Of a stretch of DNA of 64,000 nt, positions 24,075 through 35,480 are shown piece after piece (the first letter of the stretch is position 1; the number at the start of each line of letters is the position of its first letter). A program made the position numbers and the translations under genes. This DNA comes from Lycorma delicatula (taxonomy: Eukaryota > Arthropoda > Insecta > Hemiptera > Fulgoridae). Location of the stretch: the NCBI RefSeq assembly GCF_047948215.1, contig NC_134455.1, positions 77,005,189-77,069,188 on the forward strand, read 5' to 3'. The notes beneath the pieces are model-generated. The model saw only the letters and a program-made list of their open reading frames with translations, was not told the DNA's origin and ran no database searches.

Positions 24075-24630
24075 TTATTATGTGATCAAATATTAAGGAA
24101 GTAATAAAATGTAAACATTCCCGGGGCCAATACTAATACATTTTTAAATTTTCAGTGAAATCGGATAAGTCGTTTTTAAGTTATTAGGGCACACACAAAA
24201 CGAAGATTGTTTTTTATTTATATAAACTATTATGGATGAGTTTTCAGTATCGTATTAATGTAGGTTTTGATATATTCCAACACGTTCACTAAGCAAGTAT
24301 TTAAAACACAGTGTGAAACGGAGGAGTAAATTTATTATTCTGTACACATAATTAATGTAATATGTATTTTTATTACACGCAAAATTAATATGAAAAATGG
24401 TAAAATTACCCAAATACAGAAATACGATATTAAGATTCTGTTAACAGGTGCATGTGATGATTAAATATAGGAAATCACTGAGTTGACAATAGTTTAAGGA
24501 AACTGTTTCATAAGGAAATACTATTCTGATCTTGCGAAAGTGGAATTATTCAATTGAATACAAGAAAATTCTAGAGCTACTCATGACTTAAATCTGGGAA
24601 AAGTAACGTATCAATTATCAAAAATTGAAT
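23311..24630. repeat. Two diverged related blocks about 1 kb apart
   Basis: tatgaaaaatggcaaacctt..., gatattaagactctgt and aatcactcaa at 23388-23520 correspond to tatgaaaaatggtaaaatta..., gatattaagattctgt and aatcactgag at 24389-24520. A second shared landmark, gttcactaag, occurs at 23597 and 24285 in a different order. Divergence is high. A (TA)n run lies between them at about 24041-24070. Confidence 0.45.
24041..24070. repeat. (TA)n microsatellite
   Basis: Uninterrupted TA run. Confidence 0.9.
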
Positions 24631-25789
24631 TTAAACTGGTAGCAATGCGCCTTTTAAAAATCACTAAAGAGATCTTGTACACATATATTTTACTTGAACT
24701 TTTAGATCAGATGCTGAAATAAATGAAATTCCAAAATTATTTCTTTTAAAATGTAGTTGAGATGTTATACAGTTAGATTAGTCCAAGTATTTCAGGAAAA
24801 ATTAATTAAAAATATTATTGATCTGTATCCGAAGTTAGTAAATATTTCTTTTGATAATATATCCGTAGGTTAAACTAATAATCATACGGTAGTGAGCCCA
24901 ATTTATTTTAATTCTTATAAATCTAAGAAAAAACTATTAAGAGTATTAGTAAACGGCAAAATTCAAAATCAATTCGATAAAGATTATAATCTTAAACCAA
25001 CTTTAAAAATGGTTGTTATGTATTCAACCCGTAAATTTAAAAAAAAAATTTTACGCGCATAATCTATTTCCTATTAATCTGATTGAAATAAATTTGTTGC
25101 GATCGACGCGGCTGCTTTTCGCCGTGTTAACATTATGTTAAAAAACTTTTAGACACAAAAAATTGGTCTGAAATTTGACAAAAGAAAAGTTTTTTCACAG
25201 TCTGGCGAATGGGTAGGGACGGTGAAAATCCTGATATTCTACATATATGCGTCACGTTAGATGATGTTATATGGTCTTCTGTAGGGGAGGTAATGTGAGT
25301 TTCTGCACAAGAGATATAACACCGTTAATAAAATCATAAAAAACTGAAATATCTTGCAATGATCTTTTAAGACCCAATATATATATTAATACAATACAAA
25401 GCAACATCGGTGGAGGCAGTGGGAATCTTATAATTCTATTTACGGGCATCACGTCTTGATGTCTGTTTTATTTTTTAAAAAATTAATAATAATAATTATT
25501 GGGTAAAATTCATTGCGTCGCAATTTCGTAATTAAAGTATTTTCATTCGGTTTGTAAAAAAGCGTAAAGTAGAATTTAATTAAACTTGTCTTTGCCACGC
25601 GCCGATCGCATAAGAGCTTTGAAGTGTTCTCATTTGTTTCGTTTCATTAAACTCTGTTAGTTTAAGGATAAAACTTAGTATTTTTTTGTATGGGTATGTG
25701 AGTAGGGAACATAAGAAACAATAAACCAATAAATTTTGCACAAAAGAAAAGAATTATAATTGAATAGTAATCCGAGTACAAATAAGGAA
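24631..25789. other. AT-rich non-coding DNA
   Basis: No gene recognised. 25080-25300 is slightly less AT-rich but has no motif. Confidence 0.35.
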
Positions 25790-25964
25790 AAGATCGTGGA
25801 TACCGTTGTTCTTTGGTGGTTGGGTTTTAAATTAACCACACATCTCAGAAACGCTCGACCTGAGATTGTACAAGACTACACATCATTTACATTCTTACAT
25901 ATCATCCTCATTCATCCACTGAAGTAATAACTGACGGTGATTCTGGAGCCTAAACAGGAAAAAA
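25790..25964 (+). mobile_element. tRNA-derived SINE, family 1, 5'-truncated
   Basis: Starts at agatcgtggataccg and continues through ttctttggtggttgggtttt, aaccacacatctcag, catcctcattcatcc to ggagcctaaacaggaaaaa. The tRNA-like head is missing, as expected for incomplete reverse transcription. Confidence 0.85.
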
Positions 25965-26325
25965 GTTAAGGAAGAGAAAAAAAAAGGTTAATAGCATCTT
26001 AAATGTAAGTTTTATGGATGAAAGTCATAGTTTTCAGTTAATATTCTCAGGAAACTAAATTTAAAGTCAGGGAAACATCACAAAGTAATGAGGAGAATAC
26101 AGCTAGAAGCGTAATTTGAACGATTCAGAAAAACCTGGCTTCAATTCTTATAAAACAATTTAAAGTAGAATTTAAGAGAATAGAAGAATTAGTAGTAGAA
26201 GAGGTAAAGAAGAGAAACCGGAAAATATCAATAATTACATACTATTTAAAAAGGCAGTAAGGACGATCATGAATTTAGTGTTTAACTGAAAATAGTGGAG
26301 AATGGAGACTGTGCAAGAGACCACT

Positions 26326-26430
26326 ATTTTTTTCTGTTTAACCTCGGGAACTACCGTAAGATATTACTTCAAAGTATGAATGAGGAAGGATATCTATGAA
26401 TGTAAATAAAGTATAGACTTTTACAGTCTA
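26326..26430 (-). mobile_element. tRNA-derived SINE, family 1, 3' tail fragment
   Basis: ttttttctgtttaacctcgg, ggaactaccgtaag, ttacttcaaagtatgaatga and the atgaatgtaaa block match the reversed tail of the family; the copy stops near the tacagtct block. Confidence 0.75.
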
Positions 26431-27140
26431 CACTGTATGTGTAGTCTGTTATATGATACACATCATAGAAAATTGTCTTACATACTAAGAAATTAACTGG
26501 TCTACCCATCCTAGACAACAATATTTTATCCCCAACCTTGTTATAATAAATGCACCTACTCATACCTGACGACTCGTCTTATATATAACCTCTCGTATAT
26601 AACCTGATTGCTATTTCGTGAATTAAAACCTTTAAAATACACACCTCCGGAACCACCGGTTCATATTTTTCTCTAAAATTAAAAAACATTAAATATTAAT
26701 TTCCTTAAAATTAAATTTACAATATAAATATGATTTTCTAAATTAATTATTACGACCATTATAACTACTTACTACCTATAAAATCTAACATCTATCATTA
26801 TTACTACTTTTAAAATCAACTATTACTATAAGGGTGGGATTTAAATAATGTTATCAAGGATGGGGAGTGTGTAAGAGAATTTTGTATGATGTGTGTGTGA
26901 ACCGGTATTGTCACCTGAGGAAGCTTCGAAAATTCTAAGTGAAACGTTGTGTATTTAATTTATAAGTTTGTATAGTTGATTGGTTAACCCAAGGAATTAA
27001 TAAATGTAATATTTTTACTATATATATATATAGTAATATGTATTTAATAATAATATAGTATAATAATAATAATATAATATATATATAGTAAAAATACATA
27101 TATATACTTAATTCAGTCTTTGTTTTAATAATGAAATTTC
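26431..27140. other. AT-rich non-coding DNA with a TA-rich foldback
   Basis: Around 27008-27105, ttttactatatatatata is mirrored by tatatatatatagtaaaa, giving an AT-only inverted repeat. A 14-bp piece like the SINE tail (cctccggaaccaccgg) occurs at 26645-26660. Confidence 0.45.
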
Positions 27141-27720
27141 TTTCTTCAGTTTACGTTATTACAGTACTACGATTTAGAAATGTGCGTGCATTATTTTCGT
27201 TTCGTTCTGCATGAGAAGAATTTCATTTAAAAGGAGAAATGAGAAGAAGAATGGATGATGTCGAGGAAAGATGTAGGGTAAGGGAAACTGGTATGTTGGT
27301 GGTAGGGGTGGAGGTTGGCACTCAAGAGGAATCGGAATTGTCGAGACAGGGTAATTTTGTTATTTCAGACTCATTAATTTCAAGTGTACACCCCTCCTAT
27401 CCTAATTTAAATATTTCCCTTTTGTTCTGAAGGGATGTCGAAGAAATGAAGAATACGTTCGCGTTTATAAAATGGATGAATTTCTGAGAATACGCTGGGT
27501 GAAGTGTTTCATTAACCAGTACGTACAAAGACGGAGAAGTAAACGGGAAGAACGATGTGATGTACAATAACTGTAACCGTACAGTGCTACTACTACCGTA
27601 TAGGAAGGAAGGAAGTGTTCTCCGAGTACCAGAATGTCTATTCTGTTTTGTATTGTACACCCACCCAATACTCTTAACGACAAATGCCGGTTCGCCAGAC
27701 CCCTGCTCATTTTGACACCT
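27141..27720. other. Less AT-rich segment with short open frames
   Basis: Frames of 63 (+, 27239-27430), 87 and 81 codons (-) occur but have no known motif, and their codon content looks incidental. A donor-like cag|gtaatt lies at 27349-27357. I cannot support a gene. Confidence 0.25.
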
Positions 27721-28449
27721 CCTTCATTAATTATAAACTACAATAATTATTACAACAATTTTGTACTATAATCATCTGAAAGGTTTAAATGAATATATGT
27801 TTATATACTCGTACGAACGGTAGTCCCATAAAATTTATGAACCAATAAATAAAACTTCCTTTTTCAGATATTCTCTTTAAAAAACGTATTTTTTAAACAC
27901 GCTTAGTTAAAATTTTATAAAAAAGTTACATAATACTTCTATAATTTATGTAAAACGATTAATATTTTTTTTCACATAAAAATATTTTAAATAATCCACT
28001 TTATAGTATCAGATATTTACTTTCGTTGTAATTTCCTTTTATGAATGTTGGTAAAAATAAATAAATTGAAGAAAAATTTAAAACACAACCATACTGAAAT
28101 ATAAAACTTCTATTTTTGTTCGAAAATAATACTACAGTGCTTTGGGAAAGTTGCTGTGCACTAATTATAGAGTGAAATGAGGAAAATTTCTTAATTATTA
28201 CTTTGTATATTTATTTCATTATTTTACAGAAATGGTATCACAATAACTGGAATACTTTATAAAACTGTTGTAAATGACCTCCTCCAATATCAATACCATA
28301 CTGCAGACGTTTCACTCTGTATTCAATCCAGGTAATGTAATAATAGTTACCAAATATTAATAATAAAGAATCTTACACTAAATATGTTTTACTCAGGAGG
28401 TTTTTTTAAAAATAGTGAAACAAGCGGTAACGAAACCCCATTATTATTT
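27721..28449. other. AT-rich non-coding DNA
   Basis: Nothing recognised. Confidence 0.4.
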
Positions 28450-28690
28450 TATTGTCTCTTTCATTTTATATTTTTTCTTTCTTCACCGTCTTCTTTTTTT
28501 TCCTTTTCTTCTTTTTTACCTCCACCTCCTCTAATTCTTTAATCTATTTCTATTCTGTCTTCTATTTTTTCAATTTTTTTATTTTTTATTCCTGCTAATC
28601 CTTCATTATCTTCCTCTTCTTCTTCTACTATGTTTTATCTTCTTTTTCTTAATTTTTTCTTTTAGTTCTTCTCGTGTTCTACAGTACTTC
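28450..28690. repeat. Pyrimidine-rich tract with TTC/TCT runs
   Basis: About 240 bp of mostly C and T on the + strand, including ttcctcttcttcttctac. It sits directly before a SINE family 2 fragment. Confidence 0.8.
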
Positions 28691-28757
28691 TTCGCCATGG
28701 CAAGTGATATGTCTCGGCCTTTCACCCGGAGGTTATCTAACGGTGGTCCCGGAGGTT
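28691..28757 (+). mobile_element. SINE family 2, head fragment
   Basis: caagtgatatgtctcggcct, then ttcacccggaggt, matches the head and pre-B-box part of the family seen at 39741-39894 (reverse strand). The B box itself is replaced by other sequence. Confidence 0.45.
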
Positions 28758-30290
28758 AAAAAAACCTTACTTTTCTAACCTTAAGATTTAAAAAAAAAAT
28801 CTTCCTCGATCGTTATCTCCCTTATTAACTACATCTTCTTTTTTTCTGATAATCTATTTTTCTTATTATACTTTACTAATTATATATAATAGTGCTAATT
28901 TTACACAACTAGGGTTTTTTTTTCAGATTTTCCTATTGATAATTATATTTCTTGTAAGATGTTAATAGAAATGACTAGTAAAAATATTAATAAAACTTTT
29001 TCAGGTTTAACAAATCCTTCTTCAAAATTCAAAAAATGTCTAAAATTCATTAGATTAAAACCAAATTTTCATTTTTTGACAAAGATATGGTATTAGGAAA
29101 AAAGTCTTATTATGTTTTGATATATTTTTAGAAAATATTATATGTGTTTTTAGGATAAGTAAATTCCATAACGCTTTATTTTTAATGTTTGGAATGAATA
29201 AGCTGATAGAGATATAATTTTGACCAGCTCCGGTTTAGGAGTTTTTAAGTGGGTAGAAATAAGAACTGGTTAGGGAAAATGAATCAACTGATGAAAAAAT
29301 AAAAACCGCATTCAACTGTGGCCACCAATGTAACTATAATTTTGATACTTCAATTTGACAAGGTCAAAAGTTAAAATAGGTATTCTACATACAATGAAAC
29401 TCCGTGGTTAATTGGTAATAATAGACGAGTGAACACCTTATGACAAGGATAGTATTAAGCACTATCCACAGATCCATTGCGATGTTGGACATCATTATAG
29501 GCGTAGTACTTCATGACCTTACTCTATAACAGCTATCCCTGTATCTGGTTTGATGACATGAAAATCGATTACAAGAAGAGGAAGGTATTGTATGGTAGAT
29601 ACCATATTCCAGTAAAGGACCATGTAGTTCCAAAAGCAGTACTTGAATGATCGAGCAATGAAATCATTAACCTATACCAGAGAGCCCTCGGGTATAGGTT
29701 AGTCATGAAGCCTGTGAGAATAATAATTATAAGATCTGGTTACAAAAGCCAGGTAGTTCTTTGGAGGATACAGAAAGTTGTTAGGGTTCCAAAAATTATA
29801 AAAATAATTTTAACAAATATTTTGAAAATTCCAACAAACAGAAAAAAAATTAAAATTTTCTGTGCAAAGAATATATTAATAAAAAATGATGAAACTAAAA
29901 TAACCTTCTAGTGCAGGTAACGCACAAGTTTTTGGTTAAAAATTACTACTAAACGTAGAGAATTATTCAGCGTCTCATTTAGCTAGCCTTTATTATTTTG
30001 TAGGAAATTTTAAACATTTTTTTTATCTATTTCAATAATATTTTAACCTTCTATTAAAAATTATGAACGTTTTTTTTTTATTCAATACAAATTACATCAA
30101 AATATTCTTTGTTTATAATAAAACTTTTAAATGCTTATAGATTCTGAACTCTTGGCCGATTTTCAAAATTTATATTTTCTTTTTCTTATTACTTGCTTAT
30201 TAAAAGCTTAAATTTACAAACTGTCATTTCTTCAAATTTTTGTACAGGAGAAAAAAAAATGATAATGATCCATTTAATGCAATAAACAGG
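28758..30290. other. AT-rich non-coding DNA
   Basis: No gene recognised. A hairpin with 10-bp perfect arms (aacctatacc ... ggtataggtt, 29669-29678 and 29691-29700) lies within. Confidence 0.4.
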
Positions 30291-32490
30291 TTTTTTTTAG
30301 GAATTTGAGGTCACAGTGAACCACTTTAGTCAACTCCGGTTGGTCTTTTCTTTTCATTGGTCTTCTTGATTGCTTCCCAATACTTTTTCATTCTATCAGA
30401 TCTTGCTTTTTTGAGGACTTCTGAACAAACCCTCGTTGTTTTTTTCTTTAATTTAAATTTGATGTTTGCTTCATTTGATGTTTTTATAATCTCAGTTTTG
30501 TTTCGTAAATCTTCTATTGTGATTTTAGTTCTTTCATATCTTGTTTAATTTCGGTGATCCAGGTCGGGGTGTTGGACATTTTCCAGTATTTCTCGACCAG
30601 TTTCCTGACCAGACTGTTCGGTTCTGTTCTTATTGTGTCCAAATAAACAGATTCTTTTCTTTCTAAAGTAGTCTAGAACTGGTTCTACGTCTTTATGTAC
30701 CTCTTGGTTTGGTATGAGTCTCCATTCTCACTCCATAGTAAGTCGGCTTTTATTTATGTATATTCTTAGAATTCCTCTTTCTATTCTTTGCATCTCTGCT
30801 GAGTAGGAAATGCTGGATCTTAGTTTGAAGAGTGTTTCACTTCGATATAATATTATAGGTCTGATTACAGATAGGTAATGTTAGAGTATGGTGTCTATTG
30901 AGATGCATCGTTTGTTATATGTTGGTTTAGTGCTATTTTGTGCATAACTTAGCTTTTGTGTTCTTTCTTTCCAGTTAGTTTTTCTTAGAGGTCATGTGTG
31001 ATATTTTCTCTTAAATATTTAAACCGTTCAACTAGTCCGCCTTTGTGTCCGTTTATGATTACTTGGTTCAATACCAGGGGCATTTTGGCCATTATTCTAG
31101 TCTTTTCATATGATCCTCTTAGGCCTATGTTTCCTGCTAGTTCTTCCACTGAAGTTTCTTCTTGGATTCTAGCTTCTGCGATGTTATTGGCTAGAAACAC
31201 TAGGTCATCTGAAAATCCTAGACAGATTACTTTGATATGATTTACATGTTTCCTTGCTTCAACTGTTACATGTGGTGGGTCTTTTTTGTTCCATTCTCTC
31301 ATCACATATTTTAGGGCGCAGTTGAAGAGCAGTGGGGATTGTCCATCTGCTTTTCTTAAACCTGTAATGATTAGGAATGGTTCTGATGTAACTCCTCTTA
31401 ATTTTATTTTGGAGTATGTGTCAGTTAACGTGAGTTCTATCATTTTTACTAGTTTCGGGTGTAATCCTAGGTTTCTTAGAATTTTCAGCATTGATGAATA
31501 CTGTCGTAGGCTTTTTGGAAATCTATGAATGATATTATTAGTTGTCTTTGTTTCATTTTGTGTACATCCGTTATTAATTTGAGAGTGATTATTTGTTCAG
31601 GAGATTTGCTCCACGGTCTATATCCCCGCTGATATTCTCCCAGTTCATTTCCGGTCTTTTATTTTATTCAGGATTATTCTTGAGAGTATTTTATACCTGC
31701 AATCAAACAGTTAAATTCCACTGTAGTTTTCGGGGTTGATTTTGTCTCCTTTCTTGTGTAATGGGTGTATGAGTGCAGTAGTATCAGTCCAGTGTTTAGG
31801 TCATTTTTCTTCTGTCCAGTTTTTTTGGAGATTTTCTAGAAGTGATTGTTTAATTTCCTTGGAGGTGTATTTCCAAAGTTTTTCCATTGTCTGGTCTTCC
31901 CCGCTTGCTTTGTGATTTTTCGTTTCTTTTAATTCATGGCTTAGTTCTTTTAATATAGGTGGGTTTATTTGGATTTGGTTTGATTTGATAAATGTGTTTG
32001 TGTCAATTTGGAAGAGTTCTTTGGATTCTTCACAATTTATTAGTCTTTTGAAAGATTTAGCAAATATTTCTGCGTTTTGTTTATTATCGTGTGAGGGTTT
32101 ACCAACTTCATCTTTTAATATTAGAGTTGGTGGTTCATATTCTTGTATTTGTGTTTTAAACATTCTATAGTATTCCTTGTAATATTTTTATCGCTTTCAG
32201 TTTCTATTTGTTTTATTACGTCCTTTTGAAATTTCTTACTGTTTTGTCTTATTGTTTTGTGGTTATCCACAAAACAATCTTTTCTTTGTTTTGTTAGATT
32301 CAAGTGAGACTCCTCTGATTGGTCGCATTGGTGATTGATCCAACTTTGGTGTCTATTCACTAGTGCTATGTCACAACCTTTATTCCACCATCGCTGCTTG
32401 GCTCTTGGTTGGATTGGGAAAGTGTGTGTTTTGCTGAATCTTTTAATTTTGTTGTGATTTGGTTAATTCCTTTTCGTTAATATTTTTTTT
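30291..32490 (-). mobile_element. Decayed non-LTR retrotransposon (LINE), 5'-truncated
   Basis: Minus-strand remnant with the linker before the reverse transcriptase, the reverse transcriptase and a C-terminal region, ending in an A-run (T-run at 30291-30298 on +). No endonuclease is visible, so the 5' part was not copied or was lost. The protein resembles LINE polyproteins common in arthropods (RTE/Jockey-like); I do not assign the clade firmly. Frameshifts and stops separate the pieces. Confidence 0.8.
30600..32460 (-). pseudogene. Reverse transcriptase pseudogene (LINE ORF2 fragment)
   Basis: Reading the minus strand: RWWNKGCDIALVNRHQSW (about 32400-32340), the charged linker 32360-32121, then 32163-31801 with KNHKASGEDQTMEKLWKY, the usual finger motif in which A-P-G-E-D is now A-S-G-E-D. 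Next is 31491-30985 with TGLRKADGQSPLLFNCAL (normally TGLRQGDGLSP) and the catalytic box FSDD at 31204-31215 (normally F/YADD). The tail, in shifted frames, has EMQRIERGILRIY and RKKRICLFGHN, corresponding to the common C-terminal IRRRRL.F.GH block. The alanine-to-serine change beside the catalytic aspartates and the Q-G to K-A change would probably damage activity, apart from the frameshifts. Confidence 0.8.
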
Positions 32491-32787
32491 AATATTTACT
32501 GCTTCTCACTGAAAAATACAAGGATTGAAAAATTTACTTTATTTTTATTTTTAAAAATTACAAAATTCAGTTTTAAAATAATTATATTTCTTACAAATTT
32601 ATCATATTTTTTCTATATTTAGATCAGTTCTAAACGTAAGATTTCACTAAACATCTAAGTTACAACTAGTTAAGTTCATCTAGTTATTCTAAATTGAAAT
32701 TTATTTTTTTGTAAAAACAAATTATAAAGTTACATTCTTGTCACCGCTGCAAATTTAAATTATTCAACGAGAGGAATATTTTTATAA
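32491..32787. other. AT-rich non-coding DNA
   Basis: Nothing recognised. Confidence 0.4.
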
Positions 32788-34170
32788 CACGACTGCCCAA
32801 AAAAGATTGTTATGTACTTAGGGTGAATGTATGCATGTTTGTTCCACCGTAGCAACACAACGGCTGAACCGATTTATAATGATGACCCTGCGTTGGAATC
32901 CTTAGTTACCGGGAATGTCAAAGGGTATATAAATATATCTAAGTCTAAAGTATAAAACCCGTTTACCACCAAGAGTACAAAATTTAATAATGTTTCTTAC
33001 CTTATGCTTATAACTTTTTAATAGCGCTTTCAAGGTTTTCCCTCATCATCAGTTAAACTTTTATTTTATTTCTCGAATCACACATTAAATTCAAACATTA
33101 AAATTAAAACATATAACATTTTTTAATTTTTTAAGATTATATTTTTAATATTTTCGTTACTTATTTTTATATGTTATAATTTTAATGTTTGGATTTAATG
33201 TGAGATTTGAGAAAAAAAAGAAAAGATTAACTGATGATGAGGGAAAACCTCGAAAGCGCTATTAAAAAATAATAAGCATAAGGTAAGAAGCATTATTAAA
33301 TTCTGTACTCTTGATAGTAAACGGTTTTTACACTTTTGTCTTTGAGATATTAGTACAGAGGGGAATATGGACAAATACAATAACAAAAAAGTTGTTTTTC
33401 CTAAGTTATATATATATATATAGTGCAGGTAATTTAAAAAGAAAGGGAAATAATCTGGAAATTTATTTTAGAGCTGGAAATAAAGAAAACATATGTTTGA
33501 AAAGGCTTTATTATTTAGTTAACGGCTTGCGAAATATTTCGAGCGGATTACAGTTCCCCCGGTGAAATTTCAGTATATTAGGGGTAAAAATGATGGTTTC
33601 TTATGTTTTTTGACCTGTAAAATGTAATAAAACAGGTTTCAGAACTAAATTGTCCATAGTTTTCATGATATTCAACGTAAATCAGAAACATTCAGTGACG
33701 AAAAACATATTTCTAAGTTTGAAGTAAAATAACTTTGTTAAATGGCATATCTGCGTAAGTATTATAATCAAAATGTGTGGGAAATTTTATTCTGAGAAAT
33801 TTATAATACTATTTAATAATTATTTATTAATAAAGGCGACTAAAAACAATATAAAATTATAGGTAACAAACAGAAAAATTGTATGAATTTGTAAAAATTA
33901 AACTCATATGTTTTTAGTACAATAAATTTAGATCTTTGAAAAATTAAAATATTTTTAATTTTCCGTTAAAACACATACACACCACACAAAATTATACTGT
34001 ATACAAATACTACATATAAATTTTTCACCCGTACGCTCTTTAATTTTCCTATATTAAAGAGCAATGTTTGTCAGCAAACGTTTTTTTTTTGGACAGTCAT
34101 GTTTTCTTAATTTTTAATATTTATCTCATGTTATTATTACACTACGTTTTTTTATCGTGTTAATAACAAA
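32788..34170 (-). repeat. Dispersed repeat with cacgactgccca / ggacagtcatg ends, long copy
   Basis: cacgactgccca at 32788-32799 and ggacagtcatg at 34091-34101 mirror each other and match, inverted, the copy at 22895-23306. Shared internal blocks include cggctgaaccgattta, ttggaatccttagttacc, tattaaagagcaatgttt and taatttttaatatttatct. This copy is about 1 kb longer; part of the extra length is a foldback at 32932-33352. An 84-codon frame at 33311-33565 has no known motif. Confidence 0.65.
32932..33352. repeat. Foldback (long inverted repeat), arms ~180 bp
   Basis: The left arm contains gtttaccaccaagagtac, ttaccttatgcttataac, aatagcgctttcaaggtttt and ccctcatcatcagttaa. The right arm contains the reverse complements in reverse order with few mismatches (aactgatgatgaggg, aaaacctcgaaagcgctatt, agcataaggtaagaag, gtactcttgatagtaaac). 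The spacer is short and AT-only (about 33130-33160), so a single strand could form one long hairpin. Confidence 0.9.
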
Positions 34171-35431
34171 TAAGAGTATAAATTTTACCTAATAAGTGAC
34201 CAAGTAGTTAATTTACCCAAATAGAAGACAATGGACATTTTTACCGCTTCGAAAATGTTTTGGTCTTATTTTTATTGATGTATGTATTTATTTCAATAAA
34301 TATTCAATCAACGATAAAAGTTTCTGTAACTATCTAGATCCAAAAACCTGATTTTTAATTCTAGGCTTCACCGTGTTTATGAAATAATAATTAAAGTTAT
34401 TCACACATTATTTATTTTCTCGAGTAACTCAATTTTATTTTACGTTTTCTGCTTGAGGTAAAATTATCCTGTCTTTTCAGTAACATTTTGTATTATATTC
34501 TTTGGCACATTTTATTTTCATTTCTTGGCAAGTTTTTGTATCTATTATTTATTTATTTATTTTTTTTTTGTATGTAAAAGTTGAAAAATTGGAATATGTA
34601 GAGTACGGACAACAGCCTTTTCTTAAACGAATGTGTTTTCACCTATCGTAGTATAGTATTCTAATTACAATAACCTAATATTTTTTTACATTAATATTCA
34701 ATATTTCATAAAATGTAAAAAAAAATATTCATTGAATATTATGGAATATCTTCTCAATATTCAGAAAATTGTTTGTAGCTAGCAAGCAATCTTAATGAAA
34801 CTTCAACCTAGTTTCCAACGTTAATCTGACGTTAAAATCACCTCTTTCGTACTCAATTGCTTCTGAAGTTGAATTAATGTTCTTCATACGTATAGTATAA
34901 AAATTATCTTAACTTATATTCATTTATATTATCATTTATGTCGTTAGGCTTTATTTTTAAAGAATATTCTTCATTTTCGTTTAAGTCGTTATTATAATAA
35001 TAAATAAACCTCTTATGAAATTTAACAAACCAACTTTTTTTTAACAAGAAAATAAATGCGTTCACTAAAATTAAATAATTCTATCTTCATGTATAAACAT
35101 CATGCACGGAAATACATATTTTTTATTATGTTGGTTTGTTCGTACTATAACATCGCATTTAGTTGAATGAGTAATACAATTATATTACTATATCGTGATA
35201 AGTGACCCTTAAAAGATATAAGGGAGGTTATTGTATGCAGTGTTCCAACGTCATCTGGATAATAGGTTATGGACAATGTCCAGGTGTCGCATCGCATAAG
35301 TTGAGGCTCGATTTACTCGCTTGTTGTGACCTACTTTCTGGTCCCGTATTATTTGAACAGATCTGCTATTTTCTCCTTTTTTATATTCAGTTTAAATATT
35401 GACTTTACGTCTACTTTATTACATTATTTAA
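34171..35431. other. AT-rich non-coding DNA
   Basis: No gene recognised. Around 34680-34760 there are AT-rich inverted copies of aatattcaatatt-like sequence. Confidence 0.4.
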
Positions 35432-35474
<43 letters not shown>

Positions 35475-35480
35475 GAGTAT
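35432..35480. repeat. (TA)n microsatellite
   Basis: Long TA run with a few cg/gt interruptions toward its right end. Confidence 0.9.

Noticed and set aside
27239..27430. Possible exon ending at a donor-like cag|gtaatt
   Set aside because: No motif, no acceptor or partner exon that I could identify.
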